Shown: piece after piece, positions 12,045-24,905 of the stretch
Layout of the letters: the number at the start of each line of letters is the position of its first letter
Position numbering within the stretch: the first letter of the stretch is position 1
Assembly (NCBI RefSeq): GCF_036370855.1
Contig: NC_088106.1
Span: 32,006,501 to 32,070,500, forward strand
Direction of reading: 5' to 3'
Length of the DNA: 64,000 bases
Source: Dromaius novaehollandiae
Taxonomy: Eukaryota > Chordata > Aves > Casuariiformes > Dromaiidae
Program-made: the position numbers and the translations under genes
Notes under the pieces: model-generated
The model's database searches: none
What the model saw: only the letters and a program-made list of their open reading frames with translations
Told to the model about the DNA's origin: nothing

Positions 12045-13351
12045 GTAAGTTACCTGATTTTTGTAACAGTAAGGGATAAAATTCATACTGTGTCCTGTAT
12101 TTTATTTATTTTGTTCAGCATCCCCTCTAAGAGTGGGGATGTGTGCTTTTCGTTTTTTCGTTTTTTAACAGGCTTCTACTTTAATGCACTGTTCTGAAAG
12201 CCAGCCTGTATGTGTAGTTTGATATTGAGGCCTAAAATGAATATCTTTCCTTGCTTCTGAATTGTATGCTGCAATGTCCAATATGGACATTTCAGTACTG
12301 GGAACTAAAATACAAAAATCAGTGTTGATGCCTAATTATGTTTTTTTTAAAAAAAAAAAAAAAAGAAAAAAAAAAAAAGCTTAGATGACCTTTAGGTCAC
12401 TTAGGCATGCTTGGGTGTGCTAACACTGTTGTGGTTATCTAGCAAAGTTACAAACTCAACTGATTAAGGAGGTTCTGCAAACTAAAAAACAAACAAGCAT
12501 TACTACTGATGGTTGTCCGCATATGTAGGTTTTTTTAATCTTTCCAGTCCTTTAGATAGGAGAGGTTCATTTATATAGTACTTGTCAGTAACTGATCTAG
12601 GGTCAGGGAGCAGAAACCTGTGTTTGTTACTTATGCTGCCTAGACATGAATTGTCTAAACATTTAAATAAGTTTACAGTGAGAATTTCTGATGTTTTCTA
12701 AATGATACTAAGTTGCTTACAATTAATGGGTGGTGACCCATATGTCTTCAAACATTAATGGCTTTGTGAGCTGTAGTTTTTAGGAAGAACAGAGTACAAT
12801 AACAAATACTGGTTGTTCAGCTTTGTGTCTGTTTTCCCTATCTAAAGAGTATACATTCAGCTTAAAGTTACCAAGAATGTGAATTGTCTTCCCAAGTTTA
12901 AAAGCTTTCAGCTGATGGTACTGGTGATGGTGTACCTGATTTAATACTGAGGTTGTAAGTTATTTTTAATGGGGAAATTCTTCCAAAAGGAGCTGAGAGT
13001 TAAAAGTGAATGAAAGCTTGGCACAGAATGGAATTCCTCTTGTGTCTGCAATATCAAAAGGTTAAGAGCTTTCAGACCAAGGAGGAAAGCAGATAGTTGT
13101 TTTAAAGTTCAAGCACTTGAAAAAGCAATGATTTAAGCACTGATGGGGAAGTAGCAGTGCTCATGCAGTCACTTCAACTGTGAGGATGGGTGGTGGTGGT
13201 AATACTAAGCAAGTCAGTAGAACACTCCCACTTAGCTGATTATACTATTTGGTATAATGTGTGCTTTCTGACTTGATGCCTACTGTGAAGCACTATGAAC
13301 AGCATGTAGTGTTTTGTATCTTATTAAATGTAATTGTTTTACTGCTTGTAG
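12045..13351 (+). other. TRA2B intron with long poly(A) palindrome
   Basis: 1.3 kb. A T8-A16-G-A13 stretch at 12341-12378 dominates. The acceptor is TTTACTGCTTGTAG. Nothing else recognisable. Confidence 0.85.
12341..12378. repeat. T8/A16-G-A13 homopolymer tract
   Basis: Eight T followed directly by sixteen A, a G and thirteen A. It may be a degraded retroposon tail, but no transposon body or target duplication is visible beside it. Confidence 0.9.
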
Positions 13352-13435
13352 TGGCAGCTCACGACGACGAGATTACTATGACAGAGGGTACGACAGAGGA
13401 TACGATGATCGTGACTATTACAGCAGATCATACAG
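13352..13435 (+). CDS. TRA2B: TRA2B coding exon 6: Tyr/Arg/Asp-rich segment
   Basis: 84 nt, about residues 213-241. After completing the Tyr codon it encodes [20 protein letters not shown] and DYYSRSY, the low-complexity segment that links the RRM to the glycine run in TRA2B. Acceptor TTGTAG, donor GTGAAC. It is identical to recalled human TRA2B. Confidence 0.97.
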
Positions 13436-16400
13436 GTGAACTAACATTTGTAATACTGGACTGCTTTTTAAACTGTGCTTTTTCACCTCCACTTCTACCT
13501 AAGTGTCATCAGTTTATCTTAGAGATATATTTTAGAATGTTCTTTTACTCACTCTTGTTCTGGAATCTTACTACAAAATCTTTATTGAGATGACTGCTCA
13601 ATACAAATCCATGTGCTGGTGAGATTGAGAAATTACTTTGAATGGGATATTTAATTTTGGCCTGAGTTGATTCATAATGCTTTTTTTAGTCTGCATTAAG
13701 TTTTGGAAACCAAAGTACATTCTTTATACTGTCATACTAAACTTTCATTGGTTCATCTCTGTTAGCATTAAAGTAGTGGGAACAGAGGTGCAGACCTAAT
13801 GCTTGAATTTGTATCATAATACCAAATTGTATTTGGAGTAGAGTCAGATGGCAGACAGTAGGAGATAATCAGTAGTTGCCAATATCCCTTATTAATAATA
13901 GTGGCATCTCAACTGTTGCCAGAAATGAGGAATCAGAAATTGGAAGATTAAACTGGTCTGTACTGGGCACTTAGGTGAAAAGGCTTTTTTTTAACATACT
14001 AGTAATTTAATTGTATGTAAAGTAAACAGTGTTACAAAACCACACACAAAGCTTAATTGGCCAGGAACAAAAGTAGCTAGATGTTGCATGGAGCTGGAAA
14101 GGGGATTACCTTCCACTGGGCAGTGTGTCAGTTAACTCCTTGGCATCCACAGTTGGGATTTCCTTGTTGTGATGCCTGATGAACAAGACCTGCACAAGCT
14201 AGTAGCAGGAAATGACAAGTTTAAATGGAAAAACTAGAGGAGAAACTGAAGCCATGCTTCTTAGTAGATTTAACAGATTCTGCTGTAAGGTATGTGCGGA
14301 GTTTAATTCTGAGTTGTGGCTAGCATTTCCTAGAATCTGGCAGAGTCCAGGTCTCTTCAGTGTACAAGGACAAAGCTGCAGTGTTCAATGGACCTTAACC
14401 ACCCTGCCAAACTTCTGTCGGATTTAAAGGTGGGGGGAGGGGGAAAGTGATGGTATTTTACATTCTAGAAGGTCATAACTAATTGTTTCTAAACATCTTC
14501 TACCTTTTTATTGGACGATCATGAATGTTAAAATGGGAGCAGGCATTTTTCCAGGGAAGGTTTACAAGAGTAAAATAGTTTGGCTCGTTTATCAGCATGA
14601 TAAGGGGGTGATTGAATCTGACCACAAAATCTAGCTTTCTGCTTGACCAGGATAATGAGGAAGCCCTTCTTGATGCTGTTCAGCAATCACTGTTCCCTGA
14701 AGTGATTTGTGTGTTCGCAAGCTATCATAATCTGGTGGTTTAAATTATGCTTTTCGTGCACAGAGATGCTTATCTTAAACTGATGCAGTTTCATCTTCCC
14801 TTTTCAGTATGTATTCAGTGTGTCTTAAAAAAATGCTGAGATGAAAGTGCGTATCAGTCTGCTTCTGTTACAGTATAACAGATTTCAATGCGTCAAATAA
14901 CACTTTCTGTCTTAATTTTACTCAAACTTTTCTTATTTGGAGTAGGCAGGACCTAACTTTATCATTGTTCTGCTTTTCTGTAGCCATTTCTATTTAAACT
15001 ATTTTCTGCTTAGACATAACAAAAGCAGTACTGAATCTCTTATTCCTGTGTCTTGTGGATTGACTTTTGCTTGATCCTCTGTCAGGTTTGACCTGTATGA
15101 TGCTGTTGGAAATTCACACCTATTCCTGTCTGTCTTCAATTTACACTTGTGTTCAGCAGCACAGTAGTTAACTTTAGAAAAGAAATGAGCTGTGAATGTT
15201 CAGCATTAAGACTGCCAGCAGCTCTTGCCCCTTGTAAAATCCTCAGCATTTGTCTGGGACACTACTCAATTAGGTGTAAGGGTAACAGGGTTAATCTTTT
15301 CTATTTGTAATACTAAATGTGTAAATAATTGCAGAATCGTATAGTACTTCCTGAGCTGTTTGCTTGGCTATAATACATCTGCACTGGGTGGATTTACCGT
15401 TGCCTAATGTGATATGGGAAGCACATGAATTGACGTTCCATTGTCACGTTGTAGCTCAGAGATGATATCAACGCTAAATACCATGATATTAGTCAGCTTT
15501 CAGGGTACTTTTCTGTTACTTTCTAGATACAAAGGAAAATATCTTTTGTGTGTTTTATTGATACTCATATGGTCATTATGAGGATGTGATGTCAGCTGTC
15601 TTTTCTGTTTCTTGCTACCTATAGTCTTTGTCTTTCCCAGGCTCTTGCCATTGCTTCCCATCTGCTTTTCCCACCTTATCATTGTCTGTTAAACTAAGTG
15701 CCTTACTTCTACAAAGCTTCCAGTGCTGCAGGGTGGGAGTGAAGGTGCTCCTGATACATTACAGTGAATACAGGAGACAAAAATGTCCTACTCATTTCTG
15801 GGACACAGTCTTTTAGAGAAGGTACTCTTACCCAGTCAGTCTGTCTTGCTGCATCAATGGCTTTGAACCTTTGGCCTTTGGGAGAGTTTTAACAGCTAAA
15901 ATCTTAAGTTGATACTGGATATGCAGGAACCAAGATGTGTTGGTTTTCATTTTGCCCACAGTTGTATGTTGGCTTTTATAGTGACAGTAAGAGGGAGATG
16001 TGACACAAAAGCACCTCTCTGACTAAATTTCCAGTTTGTTTCAGAGCACACAGTACAACATTTCCAGGTCACCATATCCTCTTCTTGCCTCATGTTGTAA
16101 AGATAACAAACTCGCATCTAGTGGGTAAATTAAAGTTGTTTGTCAAAGCTTTAGAAATTGAGAAGTCTTGTAACATAGGGCATATAAGGACCAGCAAAAG
16201 ATTTGGGGCTATGCAGTGTTTGGTAAGACACTTTTCTGTTACTACTTCATGGAAGAGATTTCCTTCTTTCCTAGTGGGTAGGTCAGGGTGTACTGGTTGT
16301 CCTTCTTGAAATCTGTTGTTGCTTTTGTGTTTTTAAAATGTTTTGAAATTCCTGTGTATAAGGAATTTCCTTGTTTTAGTCATGATGTGATCATAAGTCT

Positions 16401-18478
16401 TCACTTAAATGTTACCTTTGTCCTTCCTGATGGTGAGTCGTAACTCAGATCTTTGTAAAACATTCTCAGAAGCTGGAAATTGTTTCAGCTCCGTGTTTGT
16501 GCTAGTGAGAATAGTTGTAAAGACTGTGATAGTGACTGGATGTAAAGAAGAATGCATGGATTAGAAAAGGAAAAACAGACTAGTAAGAAGTGATGTGAGC
16601 AGATGAACCACTACTTCAGTTAGCGTACCAGTTTGCGTAGTATCGTGTCAGAATTAAGGGCCATGCTTTGGTTCAGCTCTTCCAGACAGTCAGGTTCTAG
16701 GCAGCGTTCTGACTTTCCTGCACGTTCTCCTATCCTATGTTTGTTATGTGAATTAGGGCTTTAGGATAGAAATACTAAGAGTATGGACCGGTCCAGTGAG
16801 GATTTTTTCCATTCCCTTACTTTAGAAGGTGTGTGTTTGGGGGGTGGGGGGGTGGCATTTTTAGAGCTTCTGCAACACCTATATAATGTCTTACAGCAGA
16901 TACTGAAAGTAAGCCACAAACAGTCTGCATCTGGCTGCTGAAGAATATTGCTGTCTGTGCAGCTTAGATATCTACTTGCTCTTCCTACAGATAGCAGTCT
17001 TTTGAGGGAAAGGGACGAATAGTGTCGTATGTGTCATGAGTACTTCCTCGCGGAGGAGAAAGGGACTCAGGGATGCATTAATTTGGAATCTTCAAAGATG
17101 CAGTAGAACACTGCATCCTAGTCCGCCACTCTAGAAAATAGTAGCAATTACTTGCATTTTTTCCTTTCTTGCCTTCTGTGCAGTAAAGCCTTAAGGGAAA
17201 TAAAAGTTCAGATGGGAATTGTTAGGTTAAAACTTGATTTCTCCATATTGCTGTGGAATGTTTACTCTTTTCTGGAAAAGAGTGGCAGTAAACAGGATAC
17301 TCTTAAAAAAAAAATTTGCACACAGGGTATCTTCCTAAAGGAGAAGACTAAAACAAGAAACGCACAGTGCCTTTCTGATCAGCAAGTCCACTTTTTCCTT
17401 CATATGATTGCAGCCTGAGAGAGCTGTAGTAGTCACCTGTGTTCAGTAATCCAAACTTTAATTCAGTCTCCTCCCTGTAATACTGGCTGCAAAAGCTCCC
17501 AGTAACAAATAATAAATTCTGCAAGAATGGGTAGTGATCACTTCAACTTGCTTTCTTAAGTATTTGGGCACTCTGGGCAGGTTCTGAATCCCAGCCTTGA
17601 AACTTTTTAGGTTAGTGGTCAGATGGCCTCCTGTGTCCCAGAAGTAGGTGCTGTGGTAAGTTGTGTTTAAATAACAGAGGAAAGTAGACAAACAGCAGTC
17701 TAGCAACCAAATGGCTAAGCAGAACCCACTGAACTGTTGTAGGCAGGCAGTATAATGAAACATCTAGGGAGGGGATTCTTCTTATACTCTCTTATGTACT
17801 TTCTAGCTGTTCCCATTCTTTATTCTTTAGACTTAGAGCAAAGTCCTTGACCTGCACCTTGACAATTTAGTATGTGGAGGTGCCAAATTAGCTGCTGGAT
17901 ACTGCTAAATGTTATAATCAACTGTTTCAGTTCTAAACAGCTTTTATATAAGGATAAGTTGTACCACTCTTGTTCTAAAGATGCTCTTGTTTAAACATGA
18001 TCACTAAGTGTTAAAACATAAGGGTGTTTTTCCTGCCTCGACCACAGAATCTACATGCTCATGTTTCTTCAGGACAGTGAACTTACCTTGCTACTTAAAA
18101 ATAATAATAATAAAAATGCCTGCCTTGAGTGGGTAAGCATCTGAGAACAAAAATAGTCTTTGAAGTGAAGGCTATGTATCAATCTCAGATTGCTGCTCTT
18201 TGGAGAGTATGATATTGTAAAATACAATACTGGTCAGCTGGAATATGAGTTCTCGTTAACTGCTCCTTGACGCTGTGTTTAAGCCAACTTCTTCCAAGAA
18301 GATATAAAACTAACTGTAATGAGAAAGTAACAACATTGTCCAGTGTAGGAACTAGATGGTTTCTTGTCTCTGGATCATTTTCTTATGCTTGATGATGCAT
18401 TTATTTTTGCATGATTTTATTATTTTTGTTACTTTATTTTGAAAATTCTTAAAAGTCGCAATTCTTTTGTCTTCACAG
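13436..18478 (+). other. TRA2B longest visible intron
   Basis: About 5 kb of AT-rich sequence between GTGAAC and CTTCACAG. Small simple tracts only, including a G-rich run at 16840-16853 and AAT repeats near 18100. No exon or recognisable transposon found. Confidence 0.8.
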
Positions 18479-18541
18479 AGGGGGTGGAGGAGGTGGAGGA
18501 GGAGGATGGAGAGCTGTCCAAGACAGGGATCAGTTTTACAG
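18479..18541 (+). CDS. TRA2B: TRA2B coding exon 7: glycine run
   Basis: 63 nt, about residues 241-262. It encodes Arg, nine consecutive Gly, then WRAVQDRDQFYR. Recalled human has eight Gly and reads WRAAQDRDQIYR. The Gly count accounts for the one-residue length difference. The exon is a GGA-type purine-rich repeat, so replication slippage easily explains the gain. Donor GTATGA. Confidence 0.96.
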
Positions 18542-19345
18542 GTATGATAGGAAAGGTTTCAATATCTGGATGGCAGTGGAAGTATTTCTGTACGTGATTG
18601 TGAGCATTTAATGAAACAGGTCTAGGATGTCTTCAGATACTAGCAGAAATGGGGTGGGTGCTGAATATATGCAGCTTTTCAGTGAGTAGTGTGATTCACT
18701 TCAGGGTTCCCTCATCATTGTGTGAAGGTGTGAGGTTAGTATAGGGACAGATTAATACAGCTTTGCACAAGGAAAACCTGGGGAGGGGGGTGTCCCTCAG
18801 GAAGTTAATATGCTGAATGTGTGGGGGTGGGTTGGGGGGAGGTTGAATTACTATTAAGGGAACTTAAGTGGAAATACACAAGGGAAAAAAAATAAGAAAA
18901 AAACTTGGAGTGCCTAGATGGGATGGGATTCCTAGGGCTTGGGATGGGATTGGATGTAGCAGAGAATGCTGTTCAGGTCAACTGTCCATTTGAGAATAAA
19001 TATTTAAATTCAAAGTTAAGATTTCATTTATTCTGCTTGTTTGGGATGTGGTTGACTTTAACCTTCATATAGTCAAATTGTGAACACAAGAGAGCTTATT
19101 TCTTTTACTAGTCCAAAGTAATATTACTGTGACTCGTTGCTCATGAAAAGAATATTAAGAAAATTCGAGTTTTTGCCTTGTTATCCAGTAGAAATATTAA
19201 TCAGCTCTTTGTATGCTCTGCTAGCTTTCCCAGGTGTACTCTTTGACACTAGGATTGGGATAGAGAGGGATATCCATATAAAGCTGCTGCCACTTGTCTG
19301 CCATAGGCATTAACAAAGAAAATGATTGTTTGTCCCCTTTCACAG
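18542..19345 (+). other. TRA2B intron before RS2 exon
   Basis: 804 bp. It has G-rich patches near 18781-18840 and ends with CCCTTTCACAG. No exon seen. Confidence 0.8.
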
Positions 19346-19419
19346 GAGAAGGTCACCATCCCCATACTACAGCCGAGGGGGCTACAGATCTCGATCCAGA
19401 TCTCGGTCCTATTCACCTC
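19346..19419 (+). CDS. TRA2B: TRA2B coding exon 8: RS2 domain
   Basis: 74 nt, about residues 262-287. It encodes [20 protein letters not shown] followed by SYSP and the first base of an Arg codon, the C-terminal Arg/Ser domain. Donor GTAAGT. Confidence 0.97.
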
Positions 19420-20265
19420 GTAAGTAATCTTGTCTTAGAGCTAGCAAATCAAAAGTAAACTTTCTCTTTGTCTGAAGTTCTTCCTTGAGCTTTTTGTCTT
19501 CACTAAAAACTATTCTGACTTGGTGGGCGGGGGTGTTTTTAAAAACAGTTTCCTTTAATTCCTTATAATAACTACCTTAAGGACAGAGCAACAAGTTTGC
19601 AAAAACTAAGCTAGGTAGTAAGTTTGAAGCTTGCTCTCTCTTGGAAACTAATTTACAACAGCATTTCATTATAGCATGTTGACAGTTTGCTTATGTCTAA
19701 GACAGACAGCAATACCAAATTGCCAATCTCTGCATGTCTAGTGCTGGAAGTAAATTTCCCAATATTAACTTGCTAAAGAGGAGGTGAACTTAATCTGAGG
19801 TCCATACAGTACTTTTTTTTTTTTCCTCCAAATTGCTTATCTGCATAGACTATAAAGTTGTATTTTGATAGCAGAAAGTTAATAAAGTGCAGAGTACAAC
19901 ATTCATAATGTATTCCCTTTGTAATGGTTACATGGTTTAAAGCTATTTGTATAATGAATAGGTTGTATTCTCATGTTTATTCTGTGTGTTCAAATGAAAA
20001 CAAGTGCAGCTGCTTTTGCTGATAAACACAGAAACCAACCTCAGCCATTGGCAGAAAGTTAGAATGTAAATTCTTTATACACTTCAGTGTATCAGCCCTA
20101 TGCATATGAGATGTCTTGGTGGTTGTATTTTGTCCTAGACAAGTCATTAGGCCCTTGAATTTATTGTTGCAGATTTGAGGTATATCGGTGAATTCATATA
20201 CACAACTTTTAAAATCTGTCAGTACTTGGAAGTCTAATAGGTATATATTTTTTTTTTTCTTTCAG
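19420..20265 (+). other. TRA2B last intron
   Basis: 846 bp, GTAAGT to a T-rich tract and TTTCAG. It separates all but the final three codons from the terminal exon. Nothing else recognisable. Confidence 0.85.
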
Positions 20266-20276
20266 GTCGCTATTAA
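20266..20276 (+). CDS. TRA2B: TRA2B terminal coding exon: RRY-stop
   Basis: After the TTTCAG acceptor, GT completes an Arg codon, followed by CGC TAT TAA: the canonical TRA2B C-terminus RRY. Too short for ORF searches, but fixed by the frame carried from the previous exon. Confidence 0.96.
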
Positions 20277-20690
20277 AGCATGACATAGAGGAATTTCTAG
20301 CTGCAGCCTTTGAGTTGAAATTGCAAGTTTGTGGACAATATTTTTATTGTCTCTTCTGTTTAAAAACAAGTGAACAGTGCCTAGTGAATAGGTGACTTTT
20401 ACACCTTTTATGAAGACTACTCTTTCCGTGATGTTAAATGCTGTTTCATTCTGCATATTTGTGTAGTTTGGTGCTTTGTTTCAATTTGTGTTTTGAAGAG
20501 TATGTTTTGCATGTATTTTTTTAGTCTCCATTTTGACTCCTGAAAGGTTTCTATTGTAAAAACAAACTGTTCAGTTAGTTTTTTCTACTGATTCCAAGGT
20601 ATTCTGATGATCAAAACCTGTGTAAAACACTTTCAAAAAGTTGAAAAAATAAAATAAATTTGTTTTTTTTTCCTACTTACCTTTGCCAAG
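20277..20690 (+). other. TRA2B: TRA2B 3' UTR (short form)
   Basis: Begins after the TAA stop. The AT-rich text, with phrases such as 'gtgaacagtgcctagtgaa' and 'tttgcatgtattttttta', is close to the mammalian TRA2B 3' UTR as I recall it, suggesting selection on the UTR. The end is set by the AATAAA pair below and the following T-rich stretch. Longer forms to about 20,790 or 21,190 are possible. Confidence 0.8.
20648..20658 (+). promoter_or_regulatory. TRA2B: Overlapping poly(A) signals for TRA2B
   Basis: Two overlapping AATAAA hexamers (20648-20653 and 20653-20658), followed within 10 bases by a T-rich downstream element. Further AATAAA copies at 20768-20773 and 21171-21176 could give longer mRNAs. 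Confidence 0.8.
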
Positions 20691-23390
20691 TATAAATGTG
20701 GGTTGTAAAGGTTCTACAACACTACCTTTTTACACAGTATTCCAGAAGGCATAGCACGAAGCCCAGAAATAAAATTTAGACAAACTAACTTTGTATTGCT
20801 GTGATTTTGGCAATTGTTTTATAAAGGTAGTGCCTTCAGGTATAGTAACCAGTGTTTGGAGGCATCCATATGTAACTTGTACAGTAGCAGGAGCAAGAAA
20901 CATCATTCAGCAATACTGGAGCAAGACTAAACTCTTAATGATGCTGTGCAGGCTTGTGGCATTTGAGATCTATGAGCTCTAACATGTTTTATCACCTGAC
21001 TAAGGTGGGGAGAGTTTAGAAGTGGGAGAGGACTTCATTTAGATATCCACGCACTTAAAGAAGGCAACAAAATAACACTAAGGCTACTTGCTTTTTTTTC
21101 TTATTTCCTCTCGGACAAATCCTTTTTAAAAAGTACATGTTTCTCTGCATGTCAGTAAAATGCTGGAGGCAATAAAAACCTTAAATGTTTTCAGACCAAT
21201 TTCCCACTTAGAATAGTTTCAAAAGTGCTGTTTTGCCTACTTGAACTCTTGGGCTTCATCCATCCATAATCTGTGAAAACTGTATATCAGATAGGGAGTA
21301 TTGGGTCAGACTAGTATCATAGCTCCAGTATTGACTAAATATGGAAGCCTAGGAAATAAGGCAAGAATAGAGTAAGACTGTAGGCTACAACTTTATCACC
21401 GTTCTCTTGGCTTTTGAACAGATGTAGCTTAGGCTTTTTTTTGTCTGGTAATTATCCATGCACATACAAGCCCCCCCATCCTGGCCCCTTGAATCTATGT
21501 GGTTGCCCTGTAGCTTAATAGCAGTCAAAGGATCCTGTGGCAAGGATTTCCACAGCTTAACCTTGTTCTGGACCTGCTGTAGCTGCACAGAGAGAAAACC
21601 AACATCATCAGTAAGCCATAATTTTGCTAAGAGAAGTTTTTGCAGATCATGACTACTGTGTTTTCATCAATGTTTCCTTTTACTCTGTAGATGTAAGAAC
21701 TGACAACAGAATTTTAGCAGTAGGTATGTTTAACAGCAGTCAGGAGTAATAACCTCTCCCTGTCCAACTCGATCTTCCCCTTTAAACTTCATCTCACCCT
21801 GTGGAGCCTGTAGGACTTTTGCTGTGTTCATGTTAAGTCATTTATCCATTGCAGCTCTATCATTACTCATGTTCTCTGTTCGTTGCAACTTTCTGTTCTA
21901 GGGCTGTGTTGCTGCATTTTGCATTATTAACGTGGAAGTAAATTCTCCCTGAGCAGCCTGGAATCACTGAGTAGAACGGACCTTTCCCCCTTTGTGTGTG
22001 GTGGGGAATCTGTTGATTCTTTTACCACATTTTGTTAGTCATGATCTTATGCTTCCTTTGACTCATTAAAGAGGATTTGACAAATGTAGACTTAAGAACA
22101 TGTGTCCTCTGGTGAGCAACTTTAGGTTTTAGTAGAATTAGTATTTCACAATCTGTGGTGCTGTTCCTGGCAGCTGAGTTCATCTAACAGCTTTTTGCTG
22201 ACAAAAGAGAGGGCTTGCATCCTTCTTGCTCCTGCCCTCACACCATTATACCTGCTGTGGTAGCTATCAGATCCATGCAAAGATGGATCCATGTGCTATA
22301 AGAGCCACATGAGCTTCTCTTGCTGGTTTAGCCTTCTGCCCTTCTACAAATGAAAGCAGGTCATAGAGAAGTCCAGTGACTGCTAGTGCCAATGTCAGTT
22401 AAGCTGGAAGAATGTGGGACAAGAGAAGAGTTTTTACCAGGTTGTTAAATTGGCTCACTGAGTGCTGTGGAACTGTATCACATGTGAAAGGAAGTTTTTT
22501 TTCAGCAAAGAGTACAGAAGGCAACTGCAATATGTTGATGCAGGTCATACAGAGTATGTCTTCATTATGTAACATGACTGTAGAGTAAGAAGCTAAATTA
22601 AAGAAAAAGCCTTCAGGTTTTCTCAGGGCATGGCTTAAACCCCATGCAGTTTTCCTGGGGTGTGGGCTACCAGTTAAGTTAGCAAGAGGTGACAGCAGAA
22701 CATTGACCTAAATAACCACAGCTTCTCCTAAGGGTAAGAATGTTTGCAATCAAAAGGTGGTTTCTTCTTTTTAGAAGAACAGAGGTGGTGTACTTGTGTT
22801 GCTCCTCGGCTGTTTGTAAAATTTCTTTTCAAGGTATATCTGGGATTTAGCCATGTTTTCTACAAATGTCGGATCCAGTACTGCCCCAGCCGTACAACTA
22901 GGAGAGCTTCATCTGGGTGTTTCCTACTGCTGAATCCTTCTGAGTGTTTATGAAGTCCAGAAATGCTTGCTAGTCTGATGATCCCCCACTGTGTTTAATG
23001 TTACCCTGTTAAGTAGAAATGATAGATTAATGTGGTATATGATACACTTCCAAAACATGTCTGAATCACTGCTGGGTGTTCTGATAGTCTGCTGCTGAAA
23101 TTCATAGATGCAAAAGAAGCATATCCTTAACTTGCAGAGAAACCATACAAATTTCAGCAAAGTATTTGTGAGTAGCCCAGACCGTAGAATCTGTATAGGA
23201 AAAGTCCCAGGCTGAAACACAAATCACATCATGTGGGATTCAGCACTGGCCTTTGCTGCAAAAGCAGTCTGAAATAAAGGAAGCTGCATAAAGGAGGCTA
23301 AGCTTCATTCTTCTTACCAACAGAGACAACCTGAAGTAGAAATTCACACAAGTCTTTTACTTTACTTTTGCTTTTCACTGACAGATTAAT
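20691..23390. other. Intergenic or extended 3' UTR sequence, nothing recognisable
   Basis: Downstream of the TRA2B short 3' end. It contains two spare AATAAA hexamers (20768, 21171), so the first 500 bp may be alternative 3' UTR. The rest has only short unrelated ORFs and no transposon I can name. Confidence 0.6.
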
Positions 23391-23399
23391 GAAATAATT

Positions 23400-24905
23400 G
23401 ACTAAAATCGTGGATGTAGTTAACTGGTTGTGCTCTCAACAGGCTCAAAAGGTAGGTCAGAGTCTGATGGTTTGTGGTGGGAAGGTCATCTGCATCTTTT
23501 TTAATTCTGTTAAATGCTGTCTGACACTGCTGTCAGAGGTCCAGAGAACGAGGCCCAGAAGAATGCCCGAAGAAACTGGAGACTGTTTCAGGAATTGTTC
23601 TGCTGACACGTGCCCATGGAAAGGCAGCTCGTGACATAGGTTCAGCCAAAACTGGAGGATGGATGCTGTTGCAATGGTAGGAGTGCAGCCACGAGCTTCT
23701 GTGTGATTTGATGAAAAAGTACATTCAGTTGCTGTTCTGTAAATGCTGGTGGTGATGCAAATGTGAGCCCCTGGAGCAATGTTCATTGGGTTACACCTCT
23801 GAGCTGCAGTTGCCTGTGCTGTAGAGCAATCAAAGCAACATCTGTTAGGGTGGATGTGAAATACTGTGGCCCTTGTTGACCCTCTTTCTCATGAAAACTA
23901 AAACAAACAGAAAATTTTAAGTGTATGCAAAAAAAGCAATTGAAAGGTTACATAAAAAAACTAAGAGTGTAGTTCTAGCTTTGCAGGTCAAGAGCTGCTT
24001 TGGGAATGGATTAAGAACTGTAGAGCCATGATGGAAGCCAAGGTATCAGCTGGATGAGGAGTCCATACCAACATGTTTCTGGTTACTAAAGCAATTAGGC
24101 AAGGCTTTTGCAATTGCACCACCAGTCTCCACCAGAGTATCAGAATCCATTGGCCAGTTACAGCCCCATTTGACCAAAGTGTCAGATTTCAAAGATACTC
24201 AACTCCTAAAAGCACGGGAAAGCAAACATAGGGTGTTTGGGGACCTGGGACATACACCAGAGGAAAACCAGTCTTAATGAGTTCTAGTCTTTGCAGAGAA
24301 ATTTATTTATTCCGAGTCCAGCAAGGGTCTTTCCCTTGCAGCAGTGCAGGTGCTGCTGCAGGTTAACCTGTATAACTGACTCACAGCGTGTGTGGTAGCA
24401 AGGGATGCCATTCAGCTGCTATCTCGTGGCTGTGCAGCCATGCTTCTGCCAGTGGTCGGGGTTTTGGGGGCATATCCCAGTAACAGTCTGTGCTTGTATC
24501 TCCTTGTATCATACCCACTTCATCAGCATAGCTGTACCCTTCAACTTGGTCACACACACTGTGCTAGACTCTGCACCAGTCACAGGCCCTGAGGTAGGTG
24601 AGGGGGGAACAGGAATAAGCATCTGCTTGTAGAAACGTATTTTGGGAGTCCCATTTTCACAGAGGCCTTCTCCACTTTCCTCTAACCTCAACTCCGATGA
24701 TGAGGTGGCCACAGTGGAGGGATTTCTTGAGTTGTCCTTTGACTTCCTCAGTCTGCAAATGAACCTGTCTGCCAGGCATTTTGAGAATACTCCTGACAAA
24801 TGCAACATTGCTGGTTGCACAGGAAGGGACTGGGATCTCTGTCTAGGATGGCATGGCTTGAGACAGCTGCTGGGAATTGAGCTGTAGAGACCTCTGCACA
24901 CAAGA
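23400..24905 (-). pseudogene. Possible decayed coding block (unidentified)
   Basis: Read on the minus strand, this AT-moderate block contains open stretches of 109 codons (23457-23786) and 130 codons (24509-24901), with shorter coding-like patches between them broken by frameshifts and stops. The composition differs from the simpler AT-rich DNA upstream. I recognise no family, so it could be a dead retrogene, an old retroviral fragment or chance. Weak support. Confidence 0.2.

Larger units (their letters stand above)
1..20690 (+). other. TRA2B: TRA2B gene, lacking exon 1 (transformer-2 beta splicing regulator)
   Basis: Eight coding exons on the + strand join in frame (134, 163, 189, 116, 84, 63, 74 and 11 nt) to give 277 residues. 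The layout is an N-terminal Arg/Ser domain, one RRM, a Gly run and a C-terminal Arg/Ser domain, as in the TRA2 family. The product is a nuclear SR-like protein that binds GAA-rich exonic enhancers and promotes exon inclusion. Near-identity to recalled human TRA2B, and the downstream neighbour IGF2BP2, favour TRA2B over TRA2A. Exon 1 (12 residues in human) would lie before base 1, so the promoter and start codon are not visible. The expected total of 289 residues is one more than human, explained by an extra glycine. Confidence 0.97.

Noticed and set aside
13261..13593. 110-codon + strand ORF across TRA2B exon 6
   Set aside because: It is in a different frame from the protein and runs through both splice sites.
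1..20690. First gene as TRA2A
   Set aside because: Details such as the [23 protein letters not shown] and RRY ends fit TRA2B, and the neighbour is IGF2BP2. TRA2A neighbours IGF2BP3.
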